Of a stretch of 64,000 bases of DNA, positions 1-12,365 are shown piece after piece. The position numbers were made by a program, and so were the translations under genes. Origin of the DNA: Brugia malayi. Taxonomy: Eukaryota > Nematoda > Chromadorea > Rhabditida > Onchocercidae. The stretch covers positions 22,641 through 86,640 of the forward strand of contig NW_025062293.1 of assembly GCF_000002995.4 (NCBI RefSeq), read 5' to 3'. A model generated the notes under the pieces. That model ran no database searches. It worked only from the letters and a program-made list of their open reading frames with translations, and was not told where the DNA came from. The stretch's first letter is position 1; each line of letters begins with the position of its first letter.

Positions 1-56
1 GCAAAAAGGAAGAAAATTTGAAAACTAAGTATACATTAATCATAAAAATAATCAAC

Positions 57-186
57 CTTGAATGACATGATAGTTTTATTCTCGTCATAACAGCCGGATC
101 AAAGCAATCACCTGGTGTATATTTACAATCAGCACCGTCAAATGCAATGTAGGTAACTTCATTCGACGTGGAAAATAAAACATCGT
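57..186 (-). CDS. Internal exon of an unidentified gene
   Basis: Read on the minus strand, a stretch of about 43 codons is open between a good acceptor (pyrimidine run then GCAG at 187-190) and a donor (AAG|GTTGAT at 51-57). The encoded peptide contains FDGADCKYTPGDCFDPAV and ends near KLSCHSR, so it has three cysteines and is clearly less AT-driven than the flanks. I do not recognise the family; the cysteines suggest an extracellular or disulfide-bonded region. The rest of the gene should lie beyond the left edge and possibly between 187 and 466. It cannot be the continuation of the acetyltransferase exon at 467-637, because that exon ends in a stop codon. Confidence 0.45.
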
Positions 187-466
187 CTGCAAAAAGAAAA
201 AAAAAAATACATTTAAAGTAATATAACTGTCTAAAAGATGGACAAAAGTACTGTAATATAATAAAATATATTAAAAAGTACAACAAAATTATTAAATTCT
301 TCGATTATCGCCAAAATAAATACCAAACATGTAGTATTAATACAGATATAAAGGTACAAATGATTCAGTCCCATCATTACAGATTACAATGTCGATACAT
401 TATGCTCAATGGATTATGTACTGAGAAATTCACAGCAATTTTTTATTTGCAAGGTTTTATAGTAAG

Positions 467-637
467 TCAAATGTAACCAGCATCTCTAAATTCATCTGAT
501 GATACCATGAATCCAAGTTGTTCGTAAAACTTTAAAGTATTATGGTATCGATATATTATCAGGAGTTGCCTACTATAGAAACATTGTGCTAACTCGATAG
601 CACGTCGACATAGGCGATATCCCACAGCTCGTTCTCG
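467..637 (-). CDS. GNAT-family N-acetyltransferase, last exon
   Basis: An exon of 57 codons including the TGA stop follows an acceptor CTAG at 638-641. Its residues start RERAVGYRLCRRAIELAQ and run to HNTLKFYEQLGF about 20 residues before the end. This matches the C-terminal half of the GNAT fold: the helix after the acetyl-CoA pyrophosphate loop, then the N...YExLGF motif of the last strand-helix unit. GNAT enzymes move an acetyl group from acetyl-CoA to an amine. The upstream exons with the main acetyl-CoA loop were not found in 640-1745, so substrate and full length are unknown. The short C-terminal tail SDEFRDAGYI ends the protein. Confidence 0.5.
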   Translation of the reverse strand, partial: RERAVGYRLCRRAIELAQCFYSRQLLIIYRYHNTLKFYEQLGFMVSSDEFRDAGYI

Positions 638-1745
638 CTAGTCCTAAAAAAAATAAACAATTCTTAGTAAACAAAATCTAATAAACAACTTCTTTGTATT
701 AAATTAAGCAAAAAACCAGGGATACACAGCAAACCACTTTTGAAATTAACTAGATATTTTATATAAATCACATCAAAAAGTATTACATACACTCCCTAAA
801 CTCACAACGAATAACCACGCTAACTCCTATCCCTACTTAAACTTATCAAGCGGCATATTACAATACACGTGCCTCACTCTACAGTATCCAGAAAAAACGT
901 TGCAGAATCCTTCTGACTTGCAGCATAGTATTGGAATAAAATATTGGATATAATTGGAGAGGTTGAAAGGTGGCGACTTATTTATTGTGTAAGCGATAAT
1001 TGGTTGATTACAAGAGTCATTGTTGCCTTGCTTGTGTTCGTTTCTAGAAAGATGATAAAGGAACTCTTTAGAGGTTTGAAGTATTTTCAAAACTAGGAAC
1101 AAGAACTTTATTTTAAAAATTTCGAGTTTAATTTTTTATTTTGGGAATTTTTTTCTTCGGAAAAAAAATAAACAATTGAAATTAAATTGAAATTAAAACG
1201 AAAAATAATTTCTATATACAAAAAAAATTCTGTTTTTTTAAAAAAATAAAACATTTTCTATTTAAAAAAAAAAAATTAAAACAAAAAATTTACATATATT
1301 AATAAGATACTTTAATATTACTGATAAAGGTTTATAAATTCTTCTTACTTATATAATTAACTGAATAAGTTATTTTATTAATTTAAAAAGTATATTTTTG
1401 AGAAAATTCATTTATGCATCAAATTTCATCATTGATAAATTTTTTGTTAACACTGAATTAAAATCTGCAAATAAGATATTTAAATATGAAAACATACAAT
1501 TCGATCCAATAATACATTATGAAATGGGCGAATTGATAAGGACTTTTGACATAAATGAAATTAATAAGTGATTTCTGCAAATATTTGATAAATCGAGTGT
1601 ATTTGTGATTTGTTCATAGTTAATGTTTTAAGGGAGAGTTCGATTTATTCCTATGAATTTACTAAAAATTTAAACAATAGTATACTGCTCCAGTCTTTGG
1701 GAATCAATATATGTCTTTTCTTTTGTAATACTCTTCTCCTTAATG

Positions 1746-3540
1746 TTATTTCGGCTCAGAATGAGCTTCTGATATTGCATTCCGGTCGATTTCTTTCCTT
1801 AAGTTTGTTACTGAATGCTTTTGGACATCAGTAAAAAACACTGTGCCACATTCTTCTCTTGATCTGCCCCTAGAATAAATAGATAATTTTTTTAATAATC
1901 AAGAACTATATTATATAGAAAAAATAAAAAAAATCCAATCGTCATATGTATTTACAGAAACAAATATGCATATGCATAAGCATATCTTCATACTGACTAT
2001 CCAGGCACATAAATCTTGTGGTGATTGACAAAATCGGATGTACATGAAATCAATACCTCGTATGTACGGTGAATCGCTGTTGTTAATCATACTAACCAGC
2101 TGTTTCCTAAAATTCTACGATGAATCAAACAGACTTTCAAATGCTTAGCAATAGTGCCCAATGTTGAAAAAACCAGAGCCATAATAACAGTTACTTACAT
2201 TATCTCACTGAAGCATTACTAACAATTAGTAATGCTCAAATATAAACTGAAATTTAAACTGACAAACTCACAAAATGTTACTGCACATATGTTAAATTAT
2301 AAGCAAAATTACTAGAAAGAAAATGCAAGAAAATGAATTTAAAATATATTATAAAACAGTTGATGATAACACAAATGAAAATCCACTGAAACTTACAATG
2401 ATTTACAAAACCAGGTATGGTTTTTTAGTGAGTTACGTTTTATCCATACCTGGAGAGCCGAATAGTGAAAAGTTTATAAAGAAGACAGAATGCCGTACTC
2501 ACCACTCCACCAGCACCAACACCTCTCACCTAGAGATTAACTTGCGTATATAAGATGATTATGTTTATATAGTTTATTAAGTTTTCAATTAAAGAAGATG
2601 TGAAATACCAGGAAAAGAAGGAATGCAACTGATCCCGCCGCACATGCGGTTATCCCTTGTGTTTTCCGTGTACCGCGCTCCTAGGGTTCAAGATGTCTCA
2701 CCTGAAATGAGCTGTTATTAGCATAAAAAAAAAAACTACATTATAACCGTGTACGAAATTGCAGTTACTCAATGATGATGAAAACAAAAAAGATAACGGA
2801 ATAGTTTGCTTTACATATGTTACAATATAAAACAACTTATACTGTAATAAATTTCTTCTGTAAGTTGTTGAAATCCTATAGTTTCCGCAAGGTAATTTTT
2901 GTAATAAATGCATTGGATAATATTCTCCAATACCAAAGCATTTAAATTCATTGTCTGCGTATTGCCCCACAGTGGCAAAATGTCGTTCTTCTTTGTTATG
3001 TTCTATAAAATATGATGACGTATCACGAATCAAATTAGCGCCATAAATGGAAAACATATATTACTATGCAAAATATTGATAAAGAAAGGAAATGTGAATT
3101 TTTTTCGAAAACCTGAATTTTGTTCGATGAATGAGAATCAATCTTTAATAAATCAAGCACATGGTTTAACTAATACTAATAAACTAAAAGACTGGAAGGA
3201 AAAATTAGCTAAATACAATATGAATATATTAAAATATAACTACTAACTCTCTACCCAGTTAAACAAAGTACACTTATATTATTATTTAAAAATAAAACTA
3301 TATACAAATATGTATTTCAAAAAAAAAAAAAAAAAAAAACTCTATGAGCTGTCTATTCATTCCTTTCACTGGAAGACATAGCATAACTTGATGATTTATA
3401 TTCTACCAAATAATAAGTAAAATGTACCTGCATGTCCGGAATACTATTATCTGTTAGATCACCTTCATACATCACATTGGTACTACCAGTACCAACTCCT
3501 GCGATAAGCAATGCAGCTGCTTACCATCCGCAGCTGACAT
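1746..3540 (-). CDS. Small single-pass membrane protein (about 115 aa)
   Basis: Minus-strand exons chain in phase: 3525-3540 (ATG start), 3428-3498, 2609-2680, 2503-2529, 2412-2449 and 1746-1869 (TAA stop). The N-terminus MSAADG...TNVMYEGDLTDN is acidic and polar. Then comes RGTRKTQG followed by a hydrophobic segment ITACAAGSVAFLLFLV at about residues 38-54, a glycine-rich turn RGVGAGG, a basic patch and a charged tail ending SEAHSEPK. This is the layout of a single-pass membrane protein with positive charges on both sides of the helix. I do not recognise the family. The first intron would be only 26 nt, which is below normal nematode intron size, so the true start may lie elsewhere. The other four junctions use GT/AG and keep phase, including TG|G making a tryptophan codon at the last one. 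No expression evidence is visible. Confidence 0.45.
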
Positions 3541-6269
3541 ATTTCACCTTAATATTTTTCATTTACTAGTAGAAAAAGAAAAATGCATCACTTTAAGCTT
3601 TTATCTTATCACATAATATTTTCATCGTTTCTAAGAACACAATTCTTCTGAAAAATCAGCACATGCAGTCTAGCAATGTCGCCAAGTCTAACCAAATTGA
3701 CTCATACAACTATGACCTCTGTCAAATAACGCTCACCCTACACAAAATGCAGTCATGCGCCACTCACCTACAACCACATTATCAGATTCGCCACTGTGTC
3801 ACGCTATTCCATGAAATAAGAGAGTTGGTTGCTATGAAATCGCTTGGATCATGTCGAACAGATATTGAAAAGAAAAAATTTCTTTCGCTCTTGTGGTAGA
3901 CATTCGCGTAAAAAAAAGTCCCCCTGTATAAATTTATGAGGAAGTTTAAGGAAGGAACAATCAATATTTTTTATTCATAAATTTGGGAAAATACGAATGA
4001 ATTATTTGCTAATACTAGAAAATAATTAAAAAATTCATAAAATAAGATACATTATTTCCTGCAATTAAAAATGTATAACAATAAAAAATTTAATAAATGA
4101 ATATAAATACTGTTTGAAATCAAATTAATTAATTTCTTTCACTTCATTTGCTTTAAAGCAATTCAGATTTTCACTTTCATAATCTTTAACTTAATGAAGA
4201 AAATAAAGTATTCAATATTGAAACTTATCCATGCCTTCTTTTTTAAGAAAAAGGAAAAAAAAAAAAAAAAAACGTTATTATTTTACTTTTATGCAACTCT
4301 ACAGTTGAAACAACCTTAAAATTATGAAGCTAATATTAAAATTATACCATACATTCAAACAAAAGCTTATTTATTTTATAGTATTTAATTTGGTAATAAA
4401 ATTTATTCTCAAATAAAAAAAGAAGTGATTTTTTCGAAATGAAATACAAGCATCAAAAATTGTTGTAGCATATATAATTTTATCTAAGTATTTTGTAAAT
4501 TTAACCCAAAAATTTCATCAAATCCTTGTGTGTTATTGAAACTAAATTCTTTTATTTTTTGCTTCTTTGCTTTAAACCAATTCCACTTTCTAACTTTTAT
4601 AATCATTATTTAATTATTTTGCATCCTTCACCCAGTTATTTATCAACCCAAATCTTTTCAAAATCTTTACTCAGTTAATTTACAACAAGACTACATTCTG
4701 CAAGGTAATTCATGTAAAATAAAAATTTTGCAAGATAAATTTTTTTTAAAAGAATTTTTTTTTGTACTTTTTCTTTTATTGGTACTTTGTAATTTTTGGA
4801 CTTGTTTTTTCGTCTTTTTTCAAATTGACTTCAACCTTTTGTTCTTTTCTCATTTTTTAATTGACAACAACCATTGATCATTTATAAAATGATTCATATC
4901 TATGTAATGTCTTATTTTGAAAATTAAAGAAAACAAAGTATACTTTCTCTCTGTCTCAAATCTCGTTAACTTTTTCACTTCCTTACTGCCTTTTACTCTC
5001 TGTGTCTCCCATTCTATCTATTCATTATATTTGAAATATTTATCAATTATTTTTTCTTTACAATCAATTTATATTGTCAATCTTTCTTCTTTTTCTCTCT
5101 TCTCTTCCCCTCTGATTCTGCCTTTCCTTTGCAGTTTTATTCTTCTTGGTTTCCTGCTAACTCACAACATTGCAGCTATTTCATTTCAGTACAAAAATTT
5201 GCCAAACTTCAAAATAAATTTTGATTAACTTTTCCTTTTTGTAATCATAATACCTCTCCCTCTCTCTCCAGTTACTCTCCAATAATTTTCTCTATATTTT
5301 TAAAGAAACTTTTCAATAACTGAATTCTACACCTCTAGATAGAATTGATATATTGTTAAATTTTTAAATAAGTGAGTTAAGATGATTGTAACTTATTCTC
5401 AAATTTGCTTACATCATTGATTAATGATTATTTTCAGCAATTTTTTAAAACTATTTTTATAATAAAGAAAAAATGAAAAACATGAAAAGTTTTATTTCGG
5501 AAAAAATCTCCGTATATTGTCAAATGATAAGATGAGAAAAGTTTATCAAATTATCCCACATTGCAAGTTCAAGAATATTATAAGACAAATTTGATTTCTT
5601 TGATCATTTTTTAACTTCGAAAGATGTATATATATGACTATTAAATTGAAATGTTTAAAACAGAATGGGAAATTTTTCTTTTCTGAAAAAAGAAATGGGA
5701 AAAAATTTCCTCTAATAGAATGAATATATCATCATTCTTTCATTTATTATTTAATATTTCGTAGCCATTTAATGCATAGTTAATCAATCCATTAAAGTGA
5801 TTTTTGCTGTTTCGAAATGATAAAAAATAGAAAATATATTTAATATAATAATAAATGAGACGAAAAACTAGATATTAGTAATCAGAAATTTAAAATTATT
5901 AGGTGACAAATAAAATTGATTGATTTTAAGTCGTTATTTTTCACATAAAATATTTTAATTATTTCATTAAATATTGCATTGGATGAAATATTTCATTACA
6001 TAGGTATTAGAAATGATTAGTTTTTAATAATTATTGTAATATTTTATAAAACAAAATATTTTATAATTTTGTTTTATCAAGAGAAAGAGAAAGTACAGAG
6101 AGGGAGAGAGAGAAAAAAAAGGGAAAGAAGAATTGTCTCATATTATTATTATCAGTGCTGTTCGAATGTGCTGAAATATCGGATCTTATATTGCAATGAA
6201 TAATAATCTAGGAATTAATTTGAATTAATTAATAATTGTTTTATTTTTATTTACATAAAATTGTTTTAG
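3541..6269. other. AT-rich intergenic DNA, mostly no recognisable gene
   Basis: Homopolymer-rich AT DNA. A TC-rich stretch lies at 4930-5290. Within it, 5133-5225 (after a TTTGCAG acceptor) encodes THNIAAISFQYKNL on the plus strand, which could be the missing first half of the galectin domain that starts at 6270, but the match is weak. Nothing else is supported. Confidence 0.4.
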
Positions 6270-9200
6270 AGTGGTAAATGGGGTAAAGAAGAAAAATCAT
6301 CTAATCCCTTTAAAAAGGCGACAATTTTGATCTTCGTATAGGAATTCACAAGGATAAATTGGAAATTTTTGATAATCAAAAAGAGCTTCATATTTATAAA
6401 ACTCGTATAATGTCAATTCAGTGGAATATTTAGCCATTCGCGGGAATGTTTCATGGAAAGGTATGCATTGGGGTGGTCGATATTATACTTTATTTTTTGA
6501 AATATAATTTCCGAGTGTAATCTAAAAACTGGCAAATTATCATTTATCATAAAATTATGATTTTATATTATCATATAAAATCTATCGATTGATTAATTTA
6601 TGATTCAGAATAATTGATTTCTTAAAGTTTACAGTCTGTAATATCTTATATCTTGATATTAGCAATTATATTTTTATTTAATAAAATATCGACATTGATT
6701 TTTATATATCAATTCTTATCACAATTCTTATCGTTAGTAATAAATTCATTAGTTAATAATATGTTAATTTAATGAGAAATTATTTCTGTTTCATTTTTCA
6801 TCTTTTTTTTTGTTTGAGGGTCAGCCTGAAGTTTTTTCTTTTTTTAATTTAGATTCGAATTCATACCTAAATTTGTTTTTACTAATTTATCAAGATATAT
6901 CGTAATTTATTGAAAGCGCATTGTTTATCAAAATTGGCTAGTTTTCCAAAAAAAAAGGCCAAAAAAAAAGAATTGAAACTTTTAAGTGACTAATAACAGC
7001 GACAGTAATATTTTGCAGTAAAAAAAATTTGCTAATGTTTTGAAAAAAATGGCATAGGCTATTTTTTTTCAAAAAAAGAATAAAAATTATTGCACAATAA
7101 TAGGTTATTTGCATTATTCATTTGTATTTTGTTTCTATTTATTATTTATTCTGTTCCATTTTATGTACTTTTTTTTTGTCGAACGAAGTAATTTTTCATA
7201 ATTCCAATTAATTCAATTAATGAATTAAGATTTTTAAAGGTCAAAGTTTAATTTACTTTTAGATATTTATATAACTATGTAATTTTTTTTTCATTATTTT
7301 CTTTCTTTGATTATTTATTAATTTTATATTTTTTTTTTCAAATAAATTGAATAATTCAGGGTATCAAAAATTTTGTGTATTTATTAAATTTTTTATAGTT
7401 AATTGGAAATGATATTAAGGACAAATTGAAGATAAGTTAATAGAAAAAATTAAAATAAATTAATAACATTTGATATTTCGTTGAAATATATCAACTATAT
7501 ATTACAGACGAACGAATTTACTTCTATTATATTCCGAAAGGTGAATGTTTCGAGATTGACTTTGTATCAAGAAATGGGATATTCTATTTCACTTCAACCC
7601 AGTTTTAAGGAAAAGTAGGTCTTTTAAATTACTAATTGCTAATTTTTAATTTTTAAAATTTATTCTTCTTTTCTACCCTTATGCAGAAAATTTTGGAATA
7701 AAATAATATCATTTTTTAATTTTAGACATTTTTATTTTCAATACATTTCAATTTTATTTATTTTCAGTTCTTTCTTTTTACGTTTTTGTAAAAATTATCT
7801 AACTTACCATTATCTTGGAGGTAATACGCAGTGCACAAATTGGTGACATTTGGGGACAGGAAAGATGTGAAGGAATATTACCATTTAAGAAGGATTTTGT
7901 TGCCGTATCATTTACATACACCCTATTCCATTCAGGTAATTGATATTAAGCCTAACTTAATATTGACGAAAATGATGATATTTATAGATTACGTAGAATT
8001 TTTAAATGTGAAATCTTTTATTAATTTATAATACTTGCAAAATTATATAGTTATTAATTTCCTACATAAATGCCATTTGGCAAGAATTTTCGACCTTTTT
8101 TTTGCAAGAAGTTTTCTTATAACCTGAACTTTGCTATTGTTTTATTCAAAATGAATCATTATTTATTTGTAAGTGAAAATTTCAGACTATTCTTGAATAA
8201 GACAGAATTGCAATGAGTAAATTAACAAATTATACTTATTTATTGCACAGAAATATGGTAAATTTCAGTTATTGGTCCTCAAAATTATTTTTTTTTTTTT
8301 TTTTTATTGAGGACTAAAATTAGAGTTTAGTGGAAAGTTTTAGGTACTTATTGATGGTAAATGTTATGGTATATTTGCGCATCGTAAACAAAACCTTATG
8401 AAGACTGTATGGCTCTTTAAATAGCTGGTGATTTTGAGTTACAGGAATGGAATTCCCGATATAATTCAAATATTTTGCATTTGGTTCCACTTTTTTTTCT
8501 TTTGCTATCATATTTAATTTTCTATTATAAGTAATTAATTGTAAATTCTATTATTAAACTTTTCTCTATGTGTAACAAGTTAATTTGTAACGTTTATAAT
8601 TTGGTAAGATATATTGATTGCTCATAGCATTATTTTTATCTTTAAAATCTTTGTTAAATTTAAATTTTGTTTTTTTCGTTTAAAGATATTTGAAAGTATT
8701 GATAGTTTTAAACATTTAATTAGACGGCTGAATTAAATTAACATTTTAATTTAGCTTCAATTTGAAAATTGCTATCAAAAATTGAATAATTAAAAACTCT
8801 CCATTGTTTTACTAAACTAATATTATGATATTAAAAAGAATCTTGAATTTTCTTTCTATACTGCTTATTTTCATAAATTTTCTTAGTATTTCAATTTGTT
8901 TTAATTCTATTAATGCATGATGACACCTTGTAACTATTTCAAATTCTTATTTCAGTGAAATAAGCATTTTCTGAAATTCTAAAAATGAAATAAAAGAAAG
9001 GGGTGGAAATGAAAAAAAGTGTGAAAGGGAAAATAAATATATGCTTAATTACGTAAAGAAAGTTGAAAAATAATTATGTGATTAATTTTTATGTAATAAA
9101 TTGCTTTGACATAACATTGGATTATAAATTTCAATTATAAAATTATTTCGAGGATTATAAAATTAATGATTTACAATGAAGTTTTACTTTCTCTCTCCCA

Positions 9201-9956
9201 TTTTTTAGGCCATAATATTTTATTTTTAAAGCTTCCATATTAGATTTACCACATTAGAAAAAAATTGTTCGTATTAATACTATATTCAGTTTTAATCAGT
9301 AAGATTAACAACATCTAAAAATTAAAAGTATTTAAAATTCATCAAAGAAAATGATGAGAAATATTGAAAGAGGAAAAGAAAGCATTGTATGAAATTAATT
9401 TAAGTAAAGGTCCAAAACAGTTTCATTTGTACATCAAATATGGAGAGGTTGTCGTCTGAGAAAACTTCGTTTGATTCGGTATATGGTGTGGTCATTGTAT
9501 AGTAATTGACGTGTTCAAATGTCATCGTGTAGTAAATTTGAGTTATGATATACTGTTCACCAAATCACTTGATTTTGAGTAAACACGTCAATTACGCAGA
9601 CATCGAATCAAACGATGTATGCGTAATATAGCCGAAATAATTTTTCAGATAAATTTGCTTATCGAATTAACGCCAATATATGATCTAAAGATGTTAATGC
9701 GATTAGCAATCATAAAGCTATGCAAGCGTACGTAATTTGTATCGTATATTATCCATATAATTATTATGTATGTTTTTTAATTCTATCGAGAAGGGTATTT
9801 TTTAAATGAATATTTTTAAAAACTTTCAGCTATATTTCGGTTGAAAATTAATTTTATTGATAAGGTTCTGTTTTTTATGTAATTGATTATTTTCAGATTC
9901 CAAAGATGGATCAATTTCGGATAGATGGGCAACGTGGATTTCTGAGAGCAGATGAT
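6270..9956 (+). pseudogene. Decayed galectin with remnants of two carbohydrate-recognition domains
   Basis: Several plus-strand exons encode galectin (beta-galactoside-binding lectin) segments. Exon 6270-6507 has WGKEEKSSNPFKK, then NFDLRI...FDNQKELHIYKTRI, then AIRGNVSWKGMHWGGRYYTL, the WGGRYY linker being typical of tandem-repeat nematode galectins. A second domain follows: 7508-7614 (IPKGECFEIDFVSRNG, then FHFNP), 7821-7935 (VIRSAQIGDIWGQERCEG...PFKKD), 8344-8406 (VLIDGKCYGIFAHR) and 9897-9956 (IPKMDQFRIDGQ). The sugar-binding H-N-R / W-E-R pattern is recognisable. The reading frame is broken near 6315, 6432, 7580 and 7920. The N-terminal part of domain 1 and the end of domain 2 were not found. 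Introns remain, so this is a decayed gene rather than a retrocopy. Confidence 0.75.
9465..9614. repeat. Nested imperfect inverted repeat (fold-back)
   Basis: CGTTTGATTCG at 9468-9478 pairs with CGAATCAAACG at 9604-9614, and inside it GTAATTGACGTGTT at 9502-9515 pairs with AACACGTCAATTAC at 9582-9595. The left arm has about 15 extra bases between the paired blocks. It lies in the last intron of the galectin remnant and may be a small MITE-like insertion. No clear target-site duplication was identified. Confidence 0.55.
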
Positions 9957-11069
9957 GTATGTTTTTTTTTCGGAACATTTAATTGATGGAGTTAGTAAAA
10001 GACAGGAATTATGATCAGGAATTATGATCTATCTTCTATATTGTTTATATAATTTTTGCATTCAGATAAGTCTATTTTTTTTTCCTTTTTTGGTGTTCAG
10101 CATAAAAGAAATATGTGATTATAAAGTGACGAAAAATAAACACAGAAAAGCTAATCTTTCATAAGTCATAAATTAAAAAAGTAAGTGAAAATGCTTTGTA
10201 TGCTTCAAAAATTTTATGACTTTAAAATGGTAGGTACTCATTCGTTTATTTCATTTACAATTTCAGATCTTGAGCATACAAAATTTCAGAGCATACAAAA
10301 CATTTTCTACCTCATGTTGTACGTCTTTGTCTTATATCAACATTTATTGAAAATGGTATCCGTATGATATTATTTGTTATTAAATTTTGTACTCTGATCA
10401 ATAACATAAGTAAAGATCATTTAAGAGTTTCATACTATTATAGCGGGCAAATTTGCACTCTCTCTGAAGTACGCCAAAAACAGAGGACTTCGAGAGTAAG
10501 CGTAAAATTCCACAAATTGCTGTTTCTATCCGAGGTATTAACATGGTCAAATAAATCTAAACCTAAGTTAGTACTGTTTACTTTTTCAGCATTACTTGAA
10601 CAAAAAAAAATGAAGCTGAAAATTTCATCTTTAATGAAATAAAATTGAATCTTGAAGGTTCTAATTAGTTTCATTTACTGGTTGTCACTTCAATTAATTT
10701 GAATTTTTTAAAAATTGAAGTCTTCAGTGCTCTCTAAAAAAACAAAGTGGATGACAGTATAAATTTTTCCAAATTGATAATATTTTGTAATAATATAGTT
10801 TCAGAATTTTTTACTTAATTTTTTCACTAATGGCCGGTAAATATTCAATGCATTACTTAACTTTTGTTTCATTCCATATAATTTCATCTTTAGTGAAAAT
10901 TCAAACTTCAGATTCAAATACAATCAATTGTAATGTTATAATTATTTCCATCCGAAGTATCGCAAAAAAAAAAAAAAATATTATAAATGAATAAAAAATA
11001 TTAACAAATGAATAATTTTCGCTTGCAATAACTCTATCATTACTGCTAGATACATTTTCATTAATTCCA
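9957..11069. other. No supported gene
   Basis: AT-rich DNA. Overlapping short ORFs on both strands at 10364-10674 show no protein-like pattern I trust. The 3' end of the galectin may have been here, but no matching exon was seen. Confidence 0.35.
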
Positions 11070-11435
11070 TTAAACTTTACTTTTTTGCAGAGCTAAATTT
11101 TGTTTTTGTAAAGAATGAAATTTCAATAATTTAATCCGTGGAGAGGAATGATCTATGATAGTTTGAGTATTTGAAATAGTTGGAGAATCTTTCAATTGAA
11201 CAGGTAAACTAGAAATGGTACTTATTGTTCGAGTATTTTTATTGATATGATTTGATTTGCTTTTATTGCCATATTCGTTTTTGTTTATCTCGTAATTTTT
11301 GTTGATGTAATATTTCCATTCCTTTCTGTAAACATTAACATTTGCATAGATATATGAACTATTAGCTAATATTGGCTTAAAATTTAACGATGTAAATTTT
11401 ATGATGCTTAAATGATGAATGAATGTTAGCATCAA
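11070..11435 (-). CDS. Possible hypothetical protein, 121-codon open frame
   Basis: This is one of the longest uninterrupted frames in the unique part of the window. The second half reads as plausible protein (for example STISSLPVQLKDSPTISNTQ and HSSPRIKLLKFHSLQ), rich in Ser, Thr, Asn and Lys, with no domain, signal peptide or membrane segment that I recognise. The first part is asparagine/lysine-rich, as AT-rich random frames also are. It could be a terminal exon. There is no supporting neighbour, and chance in AT-rich DNA is a real alternative. Confidence 0.25.
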   Translation of the reverse strand: MMLTFIHHLSIIKFTSLNFKPILANSSYIYANVNVYRKEWKYYINKNYEINKNEYGNKSKSNHINKNTRTISTISSLPVQLKDSPTISNTQTIIDHSSPRIKLLKFHSLQKQNLALQKSKV

Positions 11436-11983
11436 ATCATTAGGTGTGATGTGCTTAAATGCTAATATAATAATAAAGTGATATGATAAGGGAGAAATGA
11501 TTATAATACACGTTTCTTTTGAAAATTTTTCTGATGTCAGTTGTTAATTAAACTTAAATCGATTAAGAAACAACTTACTATGATTCTCGTCTTACACACA
11601 TAAATTTTGCAATTATTCGAATGATTTCTTCAAACATTAGAACACACCTATACATACACACGCACACAGACACAGAATACTTTCTGTTAATTTGTAATGT
11701 GTGATAATAGGTTGATATGGAAACGACCAATGATTTTCAAAAGCTTAAGATGTGCCATATTGCTAATCTTTAATTACTAAGTTTTTTTTGTTTAACTCAA
11801 ATTTATTTAAAAAAAAAAGAAGAAAGAAAGGAAGATAAAAGTAAAAAGCATTTGTAACGGATGTTATTACTGCAACAACTTTTGCTGCTATCAACACTTT
11901 AACATTCATTGATCATTGATAATTCTCTAATCACTTCCCTCTGCATTACTACTTCTTAATATCACTAATTGATTATCGTTATC

Positions 11984-12365
11984 TAGGCTTATCTCTTCTA
12001 CATTCAATCTTTATCAGTTTCCTTTCTTTCTCTTATCATTATATCTATAGGTTTATCTCTTCTACATTCAATGTTTATCATTTTCTTTTCTTTCTCTTAT
12101 CATTATTTCTAGGCTTATCTCTTCTGCATTTAATGATTGTCATTTTCTTCTCTTTCGCTTATCACTATATCTAGTTTTATCTCTTCTACATTCAATGTTT
12201 ATCATTTTTTCTTTCTCTTATCATTATTTCTAGTTTTATCTCTTCTACATCCAATGTTTATCATTTTCTTCCCTTTCGCTTATCATTATTTCTAGACTTA
12301 TCTCTGCTGCATTTAATGATTATCATCTTCTCTTTCGCTTATCATTATATCTATAAATTTATCTT
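11984..12365. repeat. Minisatellite, about six units of 60-64 bp
   Basis: Successive units begin with TAGG/TAGT followed by TTATCTCTTCT, then a CATT-AATG-TTATCATTTTC block and CTTATCATTATTTC. Unit starts fall near 11984, 12048 and 12110, giving spacings of 64 and 62 bp. Units differ by point changes and small indels, so the array is not freshly expanded. Confidence 0.8.

Noticed and set aside
833..1102. 89-codon minus frame with several cysteines, next to the acetyltransferase exon
   Set aside because: No splice sites or phase link it to the neighbouring exons and no family pattern was recognised.
2698..3057. 119-codon minus frame
   Set aside because: It lies in the intron between two in-phase exons of the small membrane protein and has no supported acceptor or motif.
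6270..9956. Galectin frame breaks as simple assembly errors
   Set aside because: Not excluded, but the intact EGF and kinase genes in the same window make a high indel error rate unlikely; a read check is proposed instead.
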